The notes below the pieces were generated by a model. It was not told where the DNA came from. It did no database searches and worked only from the letters and a program-made list of their open reading frames with translations. A program made the translations under genes and the position numbers. Source: Otis tarda (taxonomy: Eukaryota; Chordata; Aves; Otidiformes; Otididae). From it: 64,000 nucleotides of DNA. This document shows, one piece after another, positions 44,225 through 57,004 of the stretch. The DNA is taken from NCBI GenBank assembly GCA_026413225.1, contig CM048552.1, forward strand, positions 164,808,053 through 164,872,052, in the 5' to 3' direction. Every line of letters starts with the position of its first letter. Position 1 is the stretch's first letter.

Positions 44225-46695
44225 TGCATCACAATGGAATTTTAACCTGCTGTTCATTAAACAATATCTAAGTAGCAATCTCCTGTGACAAGAAGAGTGA
44301 GCATTCTAATTAGAAAAAAAAAAATAAAAGAGTCCTATCACTTTCAGAAAGGAAAGAGATGTTTCCTTCATTTGTATTCCAACTGAGGACAGTAAGAGCA
44401 TTTGGATTTACATGAGTACATTTGTAGAAAAAGCTACAATTCACAATTACAAATTATATGGTCATTGATCCACAATTAAGGCAGGGTCACAAGGTGATTG
44501 TGAATAAATATTGTCTGCATTTTAAACCTGTGGAAGCTTCTTGATGATGTAGGACCTTATTCTAGTCCTGGAACTTGACAAATGCTTTCAGCATGCCTAG
44601 GATAGGTCTAGGATAGGTGCTTTCTCACATTTGCTCCATTCCTTCTGTCTCTTAGTTTTTCTTACATAGAAAATACTTACTTCAACTTTTACCCTTTCTA
44701 ACTGAATACAGTTTTGTTCTTACTGCTGGCTGGCTATTCTTTAAAAAATTTAAGAATATCTGTGTAGTGTTCACATTAATAAAATATCTGAAACCCTGAT
44801 GATCTGAAAGTGCAGTCAGTATATTGCAAGATTTTTCTTTTTCTCATACTCTTTTGCTATGGGTATGTTTGTATAGTAATCGAGGATTTGGCTTGACCTA
44901 TTTGTATGTTTGGTTTTAATTTTTGTAACATACTTGCTATGTTTTGCACTGTTAAAGAAAGTTAAGTCAAATTGTGCACATACTCAGCCTCAGAAGTGTA
45001 GTAGTCTGTGCTGATCCTTAGCTTCTGTGGATATGGATGTGCTTCAGGCATTGATGCCAGTTACCTGTCTTACATGACCTCAACTTCCTATCTGACATCA
45101 ATGTGACCTTGGTGCTTGCTGCTCAGTACAACTGAACGTGATCTGACTGTTGCAGGTGAAAAACAAATGCCTATTATATTCATGGTTGTCAGGTTATGCA
45201 CCGTGGCATAACAAATTAAATTTTCCAGAAGGCCAAGGACGTAAAGAGGTAACTATGACTAATGCTAGCCATCATACATTGGGATGCATCTGAATCTGTT
45301 TAGCCAGTCAGTTTATATAAAATATTTATCAGGCTGTTGCTATGTTACTTATTTTAAGTACTAGTATGGAATTCAGAAATATACTCAAGTCACAGATTAA
45401 AATTATTGTGTGATGCTTTCTACTAAAGAAAACTGTACCAAAGCTGTAAGTTATTTTCACTGTTCCCTAGTGAAATTCATTTTCACTTGAATTAAGTATG
45501 GAAACCTACACTGCTTAGTTTTTTTCATTTTTCAAATTTCATTATGATTTAACTTCTTAGACACTTTACATCATAAAGACCCATAGAATTTTGCTTTGTC
45601 TAGAGAAACAACAGATTTTTTTTAAGAAGTCTCACAAAGAAAGTCCTGTAGTAGAATGGTCTCTTATGTCTTCAGAGATGAACAATCCAGGAAAATTGAG
45701 ACTAATGTATTCTTCTTGACATGCCCCTTGCATGTCAAGATAATGATGTCTCATGATCATCAATGTCACATGTTTCTGATACAAAAGGAGAGATGCTTAC
45801 ATATTTCCTGTCTTTAGTCATTCATCATTGCTACTCAGTTTATTTCTGTATCATTCTCTCACCTGAATCAAGAAAGCTGAATATAAACAATCTTAAGACT
45901 GTAGTGGTATAGCTTGCTGCAGAAAACAACATCCTTCATCACAACTCAACTATTTAAAAAAAAAATATTTTGAAGAATGTTTAATTAGTTCAATGCCACT
46001 AATTCAATTAGTTCAATGCCACACATTCTCAATAATGAAAAGAATAGTAATATTATATTGACTTTAATAATACAAAGGGAGAACATGTCTTCTGAATATC
46101 ATTATGATTAAAGATTAGGTACACTAAATTCTGTGAAAAGCCTGTTTGCTGGAGAGTAAAAGGAGGCCAGCTGGTATAAGTTACAAATTCTGCCTAACAC
46201 AAATACACTGATCTTAAATGGTGCAAGCTTTCCTACTTATCTTCCATTACACATGTATTTATTAACATGGAATTTTGTTCATCATCCTCTGTCACTCTTA
46301 AAAATTATAGCCAATGACATCTCTCTATGTTTGTACTTTTTGTCTTAGGCAAAAGGGAAGTTTAAATTTTCCTTTTAATATCTTGCTTTGCAAGACTGAA
46401 GAATGTTCTCTCTCAGGAGAGCAGACTTGATATACAACGGGAATTTCAATTAGATAGCAGGAAAAACCTGATATACTCAATATTATCAATGCCAAACATT
46501 CAAAATTGAGTCAGCCTTTTCAAAAACAGAAGCTTGGCTCAGTATTTACTTGAGACATAGGACAAAACTCATACTAGTGGCAAATAAGTTGTGGTCTTAA
46601 GCTTACTTAGAATAGTTTTAGAACTAAAGAGAGTTCTCAATGGCTGTCTTTTTTTTTTTTTTCCCTAGTTCTACCTATTCTTTAATATTAGTGAT
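44225..46695. other. AT-rich sequence; two small repeat structures
   Basis: A 10-bp perfect inverted repeat lies at 45714-45740 (TCTTGACATG/CATGTCAAGA), and a 17-base direct repeat at 45983-46022 (AATTAGTTCAATGCCAC twice, period 23). No gene or mobile element. Confidence 0.55.
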
Positions 46696-47578
46696 TGTGT
46701 GGTGAGTTTACCTTGGCTGTCAGACCTCCACCCAACCACTTTCTCACTCACCCTCCTCAGCAAGATGGGGGGAGAAAATACAATGAGAAACCTTATGGGC
46801 TGAGGTCACTCTGTCATCCAGGACAGAGAGAACATTGATCAGTTACCATCACAACACAATCAGACTAGACCTGGCAAAATTAATTTAATTTATTGATAAT
46901 TGATAACAAAGTAAGATAGTAAGAGATAAAAAACAAAATTACAAACATCTTCCTCTGACCTCCCCTTCTTCCCCAGCTCTATTTTACTCCTGACTCTTCT
47001 ACCTTTTCACCCTCCCCTGAGCAGTGCAGAGGGATGGGGAATGGGGGTTGTGGTCAGTTCATAACACTGTCTCTGCCACTTTTTCCTCCTCATACTTTTC
47101 CTCTACTCCAGTATGGGCTCCCTCCCGTGGGCTGCAACTTCCTGCAACATGAGGTCCTCCATGGGCAGCAGAGTGGATCTCTGCTCCACTATGGTCCTCC
47201 ATGGGCTGCAAGGGGGAAACTTGAATTACAGTAATCTTCTCCATGGGTTGCAGGGTAATCTCTGCTCTGGTGCATGGAAGCACTTTCTCCGCCTCCTTTA
47301 CTGACCTTTCTGTCTGCAAGGCTGTTTCTCTTACAGTTTCTCACTTTCCTCTCCCATAGCTGCTGCGGAGTTGTTTTTACCCTTTCTTAAATAAGTTATC
47401 ACAGACCACGACCAGCATCACTGATGGGCTCAGCTTTGGCCAGTGGTGGGTCCATCTTGGAAATGGCTGAAACTGGTTCTGTCTGACATGGGGGCAGCTT
47501 CTGGTGTCTTCTCACAGAAGCCAGCCCTGCAGTGCCTCCACGTCTGCTACCAAAACCTTGCCATGTAAACCCAATACA
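46696..47578 (-). mobile_element. Avian ERV solo LTR, antisense, complete copy
   Basis: The best complete example of this family in the window, 883 bp. It starts TGTGTGGTGAGTTTACCTTGG and ends CATGTAAACCCAATACA. Inside are GGTCAGTTCATAACAC, TCCTCATACTTTTC, tandem GTCCTCCATGGGC units at 47155-47215, CTTTCTTAAATAAGTTATCAC, and GGCTCAGCTTTGGCCAG. AGTGAT (46690-46695) and AGTGGT (47580-47585) flank it closely and match at 5 of 6 bases, a possible target duplication. Minus-strand reading gives U3 with a TATTTAAG-like box. It contains no retroviral genes. Confidence 0.9.
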
Positions 47579-50500
47579 GAGTGGTATTTCTATTTGTGTA
47601 TTCCTGTATCACAGAGTATGCAAGACCCTGTACAGGAGATGACAGAGGCTGTTTTAATACATTTATGATGCAAGCTGTCAAGATTCTCTTAAGAAGCACA
47701 AAAAATATTGAACAATAATACTACTTTATCAACATGGTTATTAGAATTGATTATTGATAAGGCTGCACTGTTTCTATTCAGATCTTCCAAACTAGTCTAA
47801 TTCAGGAAAGAGAGAGAATGAGACAAAGCTATAGTTTATAATGAAAAACAAGAAGTATTGCATTTTCACTCATATGATTTTATTGTTATTTCTATTGGAA
47901 AATACACTCACTTAAGATCTATAAGAATGCCAAGATAATAAATTTTTCTCCTTTATAAAGTTTGCATCCACACTTTACAGATTCAGCACAGTGAAATGAT
48001 GTGAGTCTGTGGCAAAAACGTTGTCTCTGGCCATAAAAAGCAGCTGACTCATGGTTCAAAGTATTAGTTTTCTCTTGTATAAAGCCCAGTTACAGTTAGT
48101 GGCTACAAATATGTATCTAGCACAAAGTTAAAAAAATGGAAATACTTGTCATCCTGAAATGTACATACGAGGACTGCACAAATAATTGATGTTAATCCAC
48201 TTCATACAGATAACTTCCACTGAGGTAAAACACTTTGAAATAACAGTTAAATCAGACTTTGCTTATTCATGGTAAAGAAGATCATTAACCACAATAAATC
48301 CCTTTGTTTTCTTTCCTGTCAGTTGGCATCAAATTCCGGTACAGAATCCAGCAATGAACGATTATGCTCATTTGATGTTACTTTTTTTTTTTCTCTCTTC
48401 TAAAGACTAGTCATTAATAAAGGCTTAGGTACATAAAAGTAAGGGTAGAATTGCAATATTTAACCTAAGAACTCCTAAAATCGAACAGTTATCATTCTTA
48501 AAGTATTTTAAGTTTTTTAAATCTTATATTATTATACTACCTCTTATCCTTTTATATGGCAACTCAATTTGTATTGGTTTATTCCAATTGTAGTGGTACA
48601 ATCATTGTGAGATTATTTGAAAGAGAGAATAAGAATGTATTAACTTTGTACTATCAAAAGAAAGCAAGTGAACATTTTTGTATTAAGTAATGTGAACAGA
48701 CATAATTTTTTTAAGATTGTATTTATCAGTTGAATTCAGTATACATGTTGAATAATAGATATATAAATAATAAACAGCAGACAGCTGTTGAATATCTTAA
48801 AGAAAATAGTTTACTAGGAGTATTATTAAAATAAAAAAGTTGGGTTTTTTTCCCTGAAAAAAAATTATGAATGCTCTTCTCACTTATTAAAATCCATAGA
48901 GAAATATCTCCCTACTGTCACTGAATTTGAGTGAGTTAATGATGATGCACTTACACTTGGTACTGTGTTGTGCCTGAGGGAATTTAAAAGATTTCAAGTG
49001 ATCAGGGACAGTTGCAGGTGTCTGTTTACTTGTATGCTTTGTGGGAGGGAATTTGTTATATTTAGTATATAAGTAAAATTCTCCTGCTTTGTCATTCACT
49101 AACCTACAGCAGGAAAATTTGCTACCCTGAGTATCAGGATATGCGCTTAAAGTATTCACCCATAAATAGTGAGTTTCCAAACCCTTTTCCAATGACCCTT
49201 TGTAAAGAATTAAAATGTCTGAAAATATGTTCTGCAGTATAGTACCATAGAAGATATCTTTGGCTGTCTGAGATGGGTTTAATAAATATGTCAGGACCTC
49301 TGGAAAAATTGTATCTTGGAGTGACAGCTGCAAAGGCATATAAAATTACATCGACAGCCATGTTTAGGAATCTGAATCTCACAATTTCTTTATTCTTCAA
49401 TTACTCTTTACTAAATAAATAATACAGAAAATGTCCAAAGAACAGACTGGAGTCCAAAAGTCCTATACCATCTAAACACTGAATTAGGGAGTTAGTCTAC
49501 GTTTTTTTACAGACAGATTTTTCTCTCACTTATGTATTTCTACCAAGAGAACAGACATATAGTTTAGTTTATGTAACTCTCCTGGGAAAAGACGTGAATA
49601 TGCACTTTTGCAAACAAAAAAAAATACAGTAAGATTTTTCTAATTAATACTCTTGTGGATAAAAAAAAAGATTTCTCCTCCCTCCTCTAGTTTCTGCCCA
49701 TATAGCTATGACATGGAATGAATCTGAACACACAGATTAAGTCTACCACATGTAGGACCTAGATCAATCAGATTTTTGCAGCTTAATTTGTCATGTATTT
49801 TGTGAATGTTGTTCTCCCTGAGATAACAGAATTCCCCAAAAAAGTCTGTCTTAGGTTTTGGTCTGCCAAGACATAGCCACAAACTGAGTGTCTGGCTATT
49901 TGTCAGAAGCAGGGCTCTGAACCAAAACCATTTTTCTTGCTTACTCTGGAGTTAGCTAGTAATCTAGCTTTTATTTTGAGGACTGTGATTTTAGATGGAG
50001 TTTCCATGTACAATCCAGAAATCCACAGATTTTCCTGCATTGGAGGACCATAAAGATGATGTGCTGATTGCTGGAAGGAGATGTGTACATGTACATTTCA
50101 AATGGGTACTCTAGAAAGCAAGCTCCTGAGCAACTTCAGCCACGGCTGAGAAGAGAAATCAAGAAAGGAATAACTTTAAGAGCATGAGTAGTGTAGAGTG
50201 TGGGCCCTATGGCTCCAAATGTAAGACCAGCTTTCACCTTTCAGATCATTAAATCATTAATAGAAAGTCCAAAATGACTCAGAGGCTTAAAAAAGACAAA
50301 AAGGTCTTCCCATAATTTTAACATGGAAAATTTTAAACATAAAATTTTGATAATTTTATTTGTCTATAAACCTGGTTTCCTCCTATTCAATTTATCAACA
50401 GTTGCCAGCAGTTTGGCAGAGTTAAAGAAACCTAAACTCAGTTGGGATTCTCATGCTTGGGACTGGATTCAAGCTAACTTGTGTCATTTGGAAATTAGAG

Positions 50501-51314
50501 ATGGATTTCAAATCATCTAACTTTAGACCTTTACCCATGAGGATGTTTACATCTGAATGTGTACCTTTTATCATCAATGTGGAGAAATAAATAATTTCTA
50601 GTTTATGATATGTGTGACAGATACAGACTTCAGCATTAAGGATGTCTAAATGAAAGCAGTCAGGTAGGAATCAAAAACCCCTAGAGGGCTGGGACTTCGG
50701 AGACTTCTTGAAGTGCTTGCTATCACCTAGTTTAGGCATCTTCCGTTTAGTGTTCTGATAGTTGTGAATCCAATCCCATTTGAATTCATAATTACTAGAC
50801 ACCTTAGAGTGAATTAGAGCTATTATTTCAGTCCTCATATTCAGACCACTGAAACAGATATGATGCCATGGAGTGTCCTCAAGCTCAAGTCTTTTTATGT
50901 AGGGTATGTCCTTTATGTCCCCTTATCATTGATGGTGAGATAGAATTTAACAGAAGATATTCTTTCAGAAATTTTCCAGATCAAATCTTAGATAATAAGA
51001 CATATAATAAAAATTGCCATGTGTTTAAAGTAATTGTACTTCGGTCGAATTCTGTTCTCTGCTCCTGAGAAAAACAGTTGTCTCTGGATAAGAGACAACT
51101 TATTCGTAATTGAATAGAAACTTCTCAATCTTACTCACATTTCTAGTGACTGGTACTAGAACATCACATGACATTGACAATCAGTGTATTATTTTATTCC
51201 TCAGAGTTACTTGGCTAATGTAGAATTCTGCTACTTAATTAGCTCATTTCTTAGTTTACATATTAGTCTGCTTTTCATCCCTACATGCCATTTAAAACAC
51301 AGTGATTAAATTAC
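47579..51314. other. AT-rich sequence, nothing identified
   Basis: The 150-codon minus-strand frame (48887-49339) is long for this base composition but has no motif I recognise. No repeats or genes supported. Confidence 0.45.
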
Positions 51315-51743
51315 TGTGGTAGTTTAACCCAAGTCACCACACAGCCCATCCCAAGCAGCAATCACGGAAATAAAACCGGGCAGCAAGCAAAGGAGTGAAA
51401 GGGAGCCAACAAGGTAGAGGGAATGAAAGAGCAAGCAAGCAAGAGGTGGAAGAAGAGGAAAATGTATGCTCCCACCATGGGCAATCTCCACTCATATATG
51501 AGCATGACGTTTATGGCATGGAATACTCTTTTTGGCCAGTTTGGGTAAATTATTCTGTTTGTCTTTCTCCCAGCTTCCTTCTCCAGCACATTAGTGAGAC
51601 CTGGAAAGCCCAATAGTGTCCCTGGTCTCATTAACACCAACTCATATCATCAGGGTGTTTTATCAACATTCTTCACATCCAAAATCCAAAACACACCAGC
51701 CACAGAGAGGAAACTTAACTCCATCCCTGCTGAAATCAGGACA
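51315..51743 (-). mobile_element. Avian ERV LTR, antisense
   Basis: Starts TGTGGTAGTTTAACCCAAG and ends GAAATCAGGACA. It contains GAGCATGACGTTTATGGC and GCATGGAATACTCTTTTTGG, landmarks shared with 32426, and ACTCCATCCCTGCTGAAATC near the end. TGACGTTT (51505-51512) is the degraded CRE-like site. It is a shorter or internally deleted member. No clear target duplication. Confidence 0.88.
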
Positions 51744-52476
51744 ACTATAAATGGTATGACCTGAGAAATATGATGGTTTAGGGGTTTTTTGTTGATTTTT
51801 TTTTTTTTTTTTAGTTCCGAAAGTTTATCTTGAAGATACTCCGATGAAGTCTACACATGGAACACAAAGCAACTTATCTGAGAGTGTATTTTTCAAGACT
51901 GTGTAGCATCCATCTGATTTTTGAGTATTTTTTCACAGAGCAACTATAATAGTCTTTTATTGCATACAAAAAATAATGAAACTTCATTTGCATACTTCAG
52001 GGGGAAAAAACCAGTTAATCTCAAAATCTCATTTGAAGAGGGATTCTTCGTAATAGGTTATAATATAAGTTGAGTTAATTTCACTAGTAAGAATGTAGAC
52101 TTTGACTTCAAGTTAGTCTACTTTCAATTTTGAGTCATTAGATCTTGTAGCTTTTTTTTTGCCTCTTAAACTGAAGAGGTTTTTTTTTTTAAATCAAATT
52201 CCCTTGACAACATTGATAAAGATATGATAATTTCAAATTCCTGCTGATCTGTTATAATCCATTTTTTTTCTATACCTAAATATTGTAAACTTCACTAAGC
52301 CATGAATAGTCATGAATAAATTAATAACCTTTTCAAGAAGAAATAAACACTATTATTATTCTAGACAGATGGAGTGAGCCTAGAAGAGCTTGTTGGTGCT
52401 ATTCCTAGGAACGTGCTAAAGGAAAGCAGCAGGGTAGCTTGTTACAGTGACTGATTACAAGTGTTGGCAGTTAGTT
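51744..52476. other. AT-rich sequence, nothing identified
   Basis: Poly-T runs at about 51797-51814, 52151-52161 and 52181-52190. No gene or mobile element. Confidence 0.5.
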
Positions 52477-52543
52477 TGTCATGGTTTAGCCCCACCGCTA
52501 AAATACCACCCAGCCCCTGTATGTACGGGAAGCTGAATCTGTT
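52477..52543 (-). mobile_element. Short LTR end fragment, antisense
   Basis: TGTCATGGTTTAGCCCCACC at the start is the standard edge of these LTRs. Only about 65 bases are present before the T/A-run at 52545. Confidence 0.75.
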
Positions 52544-52544
52544 G

Positions 52545-52592
52545 ATTTTTTTTTTTTAAAAAAAACAAAACCAAAACCAAACCAAACCCCAG
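52545..52592. repeat. T-run, A-run and AAACC simple repeat
   Basis: A run of T, a run of A, then AAAACCAAAACCAAACCAAACC. It begins where the LTR fragment stops. Confidence 0.85.
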
Positions 52593-55500
52593 ACTTGATT
52601 TTCTACTCCTTAAAACATTCTACTACTTAAATAGATTAATTTTCATTATACAGGTTAACAAAGTGGAGAAAAACACAACAGGTGAAATTATAATTATTAA
52701 TGAGGACATAAGAAAAGAGACAGTAAAAGTAATCTAGCCCACAAATACAAAGAAATGACCTGTTAGTAAAAGGAAAATAATTTATAAAAGTAGTGACAGC
52801 ACTTGTTAATAAATTCCTATGGAGGACATGGGACAGTAATTAGAGAAAGACAGAGTCCACACCTCAAATTTAATGAGCGAAGAAGCTGACAGTAAAATCA
52901 AGGGTTAGGTAAACCAAAGCTGTAATAGAAGTTCTAATAGAAGCTCTAGAAAAAGTTTTGTTTTCATCCATCTGGATTAGTACAACTCATTAAAGTTGAG
53001 CTGCTTGTAAAGCACTGAAAAATGAGAGATGCCCAAAGAAAATATTAATTCACGTTCTCAGTGACTGATACCTAAACTCATTGGACTAGAAAAAGCACTA
53101 CAGGGAAGGCAAATAAACTACTAAATATACAATGCAGATAACACACACTCCTCCCACTACAGGAGTATTTTGATCTAAGAATATTGTGCGGTATCCAAGT
53201 AAACTTTGTGCTTAATATTATACAGTTGTTAACTTCTAAGTGCTTTAAACAGTAACACTTGAAAGGACTTGTTTTTTCCTGCTTTTCTGAAGATCAAAAA
53301 TATTTTATATCCCTTTCACTGACACAGAGATAGTTCTGATAGTGACAGGAAACTATGTAAATCATGTGGCCAAGTGTGTCTTGAGTCCTCAGAAAGCCTT
53401 CAAAAAAATCACTTTAATGATCACTTGCTCAAATACTAGTTTAACTGAGTGACACATACTTCTTGGGAGTTTTGTAGCAAGAAATACGTATGTTCTCAAG
53501 TTATAAAATATTGACTGATAGAAGTTACATGTGCTCATGTATTTTCAATCTACATGCACTCAGGTGATCACTTTGTAACGTAAAACTGCCCCAGGCAGTA
53601 CTAGTCTGCTAGGATTTTTTGTTTGTTTGTTTTTGGGTTTTTTTTGTAACTTCTAAAATGAAGCCCATATTTATTTAGTAAAGAATCAGAAAGCCCCTCA
53701 CCACTGAACTGTAACTAGATAATTTATAGTGGATTATGACTATTATAATTTACTGCACTTAAGTCTCTTTTTTGATAAAATATCTTATAGCCGTATAATA
53801 AAATCAATATGTATCATAACTAAAATTGCTTCACTGTACCCATTTGAATTAAGTAATTTCTGTCCAAAACAGTGAATAAGTTGCATACCCAATATTGAAA
53901 TGCATTTTTGAAAACTGAAAAAAAAAAAAGAAGAAAAAATTTCAACATTCTGTTTAAACTTTCTGGGCTAGTTAGAAGACTATGTTTTTGTATCACTAGG
54001 TATTCAAAGAAGGAAAGAGACTACATAAACTATAATTTGATAGAAGAATGTCTATATGTATGTAAGTATGCATATTTGCATGTAACAGACAGCAAAGTGA
54101 TAAAAAACATTTAGTGAGAGTTTTGCTGAAGATTCTCAAAAAGTCTAAATTCTCTCTAGGATTCTACATCAAAATCTTTCCCTGTTTTGCTTATTTGTGC
54201 TAAAAAGGTGATTATCAGCAATGATACTGGCAACTTTCAAAATGTATTGAACTAAAGCGAATTTTTTTTTCAGTCTTGCAAAAGAGAAACAAGTAATGAA
54301 AGAAACTTATTAGGACCTCTTGAAGACACATGACAGTTAGCCGCCTGACACTGACACTGCCTTTTTCCTAAGTTTTGAATTCCTGGTCGTTCAGAGTTTT
54401 AACCTGATGAGAATTTAAAGTATGAATGATTTTCAGTCCCTAGATCTGTTCTAGTTTTGCTGAACATCATACAAAAGCTGCCTTTATACCATTTTTGCCA
54501 TTCATGTACTAGTTTGCATACTGTTGTTTAAATTTCTAAACTGAGATTTCTAAGTAAAGTAACAGAATTTACTGTAATTACTAATGACTGTGAAATGCTG
54601 AAGACCATGTATTTAAGTGCTACAGACCATGAAACAGAGATTTGATAGAAATAGGAGCTTTTTGTTTCTTTTCATGTTGAAAATTTTACACAGGTTGCAG
54701 GGCTTTCCCAAACTGACTTTTTAAACTAGCATTTCAGTTTTCTGGAGCAATTGAATAACTACTACAGAAAACATGCTCCTAAAGGGTCAAAAGGAAATGC
54801 TGTTAGATTGTCAACAGGAATGCTATTAGATCATGCTGTTTGTTTGTTTCATCCTTATTTTGTACTGGCTTTGATGTCCTTAACTAAAGTACAAGATATT
54901 TCTGTTAATATGATACTTTGATACATATCAAATAAATTTACTACATTATTGCAGTAGGTTCTTTATGAACTCAGTGTTACATTAACAATGAAAACAATTC
55001 ACAATTAACATTTTATTGTTTTGCTTGGAAGTATTGGTGAATATAGAAGATTTACATATGCAAGAGATGGTGGGCTTTTTACGTATGATGCTGGATTTAG
55101 GAAACATACCTTGTTTTTTTTTATAAATAGCAACATTTATAAGCTTGAGGGAGATCTGGGTTTTCTGAGGGTGGTGATTCTTTTTTTCTTTTTTTTTTAA
55201 TCATACCTATAGTCTTGTATCACTCCATTCATAGAAATGGTCTTGCTGGTAAATACTATCCACTAGGTGGAAAAAAAGAAGACCAAAGAAAAAAAAAAAG
55301 GAAAAAGAAAAAGGCAATAATCTATATATCAAATATCAAGTTTTAAAATTCAGTTACTTGCTTTCAATTTGTGTTGATTACAACTACCAACATAACAGGG
55401 ATATAAATCAATTTAAAAAGGAAAAGAAAAACAAGAATTATTACATAAGGTAAGTTGTCTGTAAATCTTTGTTAAAAAAAGGTGAAGAACAACAATTTTT

Positions 55501-55600
55501 ACACTGGACAGCAGAAGAGCACAAAAGGTTTATGGCATAAGATCCTTTCAAGGGGCTTTCAAAGTGTGATGATGATTCTTGATGCAAAGATTATCTGGGA
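52593..55600. other. AT-rich sequence, nothing identified
   Basis: Includes a T/G-rich stretch at 53614-53646 and a purine-rich run at about 55268-55318. No gene or mobile element. Confidence 0.5.
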
Positions 55601-55763
55601 GAAGAGACCAACAACCACCTCCCTACTACCTCCTTTCAGGTAGTTGTAGAGAGCAATGTGGTCTCCCCTCAGCCTCCTCTTCTCTAAACAATTTCAGTTC
55701 CCTCAGTGTCTCCTCATAAGACTTGTTCTCCAGACCCTTCACCAGCTTCGTTATCCTTCTCTG
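55601..55763 (-). mobile_element. Internal CR1 fragment
   Basis: GAAGAGACCAACAACCACC, TCCTTTCAGGTAGTTGTAGAG, GGTCTCCCCTCAGCCTCC and CTCATAAGACTTGTTCTCC are CR1 ORF2 end sequence, minus strand. The tail is absent on the left. Similar to the 27,500-27,700 part of the long CR1. Similarity stops at about 55763. Confidence 0.85.
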
Positions 55764-56418
55764 GTTGTTGTTTGAGTCCCTGACTCAACTATAGTCCTCT
55801 GAGAGTACTGAAATGTGGCTTGATAGGCACAGGCCAGGCTCCAGTACAGTGCTAGAAGCTGCTGGTTTTTGTTGGAGTAGGGAAGATACCCTTCTATCAG
55901 GTAGTATATCAGTTTGCCAGGGTTGCTTGCTTGTCCAGGTGTAAAACCAGGAACCTGCCCAAATTCTTCCACACACCCTGCCATCCAGGGACTGGCTGCC
56001 TCAGGGCACATTTCAATGTCACCTCAGTCAAAAGTTGTCTTCTCTTACACCAGGCTGACACAATATTCCACAAGTGCCCTAATATGCCTAACTGTTAATT
56101 AGTAGTGTTGAACAGCTCATGCAAGGGTGAACAACGACCTCAGGAACCTGCATACTATCTATATCAACCCCAGAGATGTATTCCTATCTTCGCCACAAAA
56201 CAGATCTCCCACCACAGCAAGGCCATCAGTGCCAGGGCAAAGCACATAAACATTGTTTGCACATGCTCCCAAGCTGAGCAAAATAAAGATATAAGAAGTG
56301 AAGCCAGAAAACTCTATGACCTGCACAGGAGCTTTGCACTTAATAACTACTAGAGCTATAGAATACTTAATACAAAACTGCAATTGTCTCATTTCCCACA
56401 TTGAGCGCCAAAAAGGCC
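55764..56418. other. Unclassified sequence of moderate GC
   Basis: Between a CR1 fragment and an LTR. Composition suggests another old mobile element, for example further decayed CR1 sequence near CACCAGGCTGACACAATATTCC (about 56050). I cannot name it. No gene seen. Confidence 0.35.
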
Positions 56419-57004
56419 TGTGGTGGGTCTATCTTGTCTGGATGCTAGGTGCTCACCAAGCCGCTCTATCATTTCCCTTCTCAGCAGGATGCAAGGGAAA
56501 GAAAATAAGATGGAAAAAAAAAACCTCATGGGTCAAGATAAAGGCAGTTTAATAAGGCAAAAGAAAAGGTTGCATGTGGAAGCAAAGGAAAACAAAAGAT
56601 TTATTTTCTACTTCCTGTGAGCAGGTGATGTTCAGTTACTTTTCAGGAAGAAAAGCTTCAGTATGCATAGCAGTTGCTCTGGAAGACAAATCTCATAATA
56701 ACAAATGTCCGTCCTCCTTCCTCGTAACTTTTATGGCTGAGCAGACGTCATATAGTACGAAATATCCCCTCAGTCAGTTTGAGTCAGCTGAACTGGCTAT
56801 GTCCCCTCTCAAGATCTTGCCTACCACCTAGCCTACTGGTAAAGGCGGGATGATGAAGAGATGACCTTGATGCCAAGAGAGCACTGCTCAGCAGTAGTCA
56901 AAACACTAGTGTGTTATTAACACCTTTCTAGCTACCAATACAAAGCACAGCACTATGAGGGCTTCTATATAGAAATTAACTCCATCTCAGTCAGACCCAA
57001 TGCA
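56419..57004 (-). mobile_element. Avian ERV solo LTR, antisense, complete copy
   Basis: Starts TGTGGTGGGTCTATCTTGTC and ends GTCAGACCCAATGCA, TG..CA ends. I recognise GGATGCTAGGTGCTCACC, GGGTCAAGATAAAGGCAG, AAAACAAAAGATTTATTTTC, GAGCAGACGTCATATAG and GTGTGTTATTAACACC from a widespread bird LTR family. Length 586 bp. On the minus strand TGACGTCT (56743-56750) precedes ATAAAAG (56728-56734). The flanks AAAGGC and CTCATT do not match, so the target duplication is lost or obscured. Confidence 0.92.

Noticed and set aside
48887-49339. 150-codon minus-strand frame
   Set aside because: It is the longest frame outside identifiable repeats, but there is no recognisable motif. Over both strands of 64 kb of AT-rich DNA, one frame of this length by chance is plausible. 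A homology search would decide.
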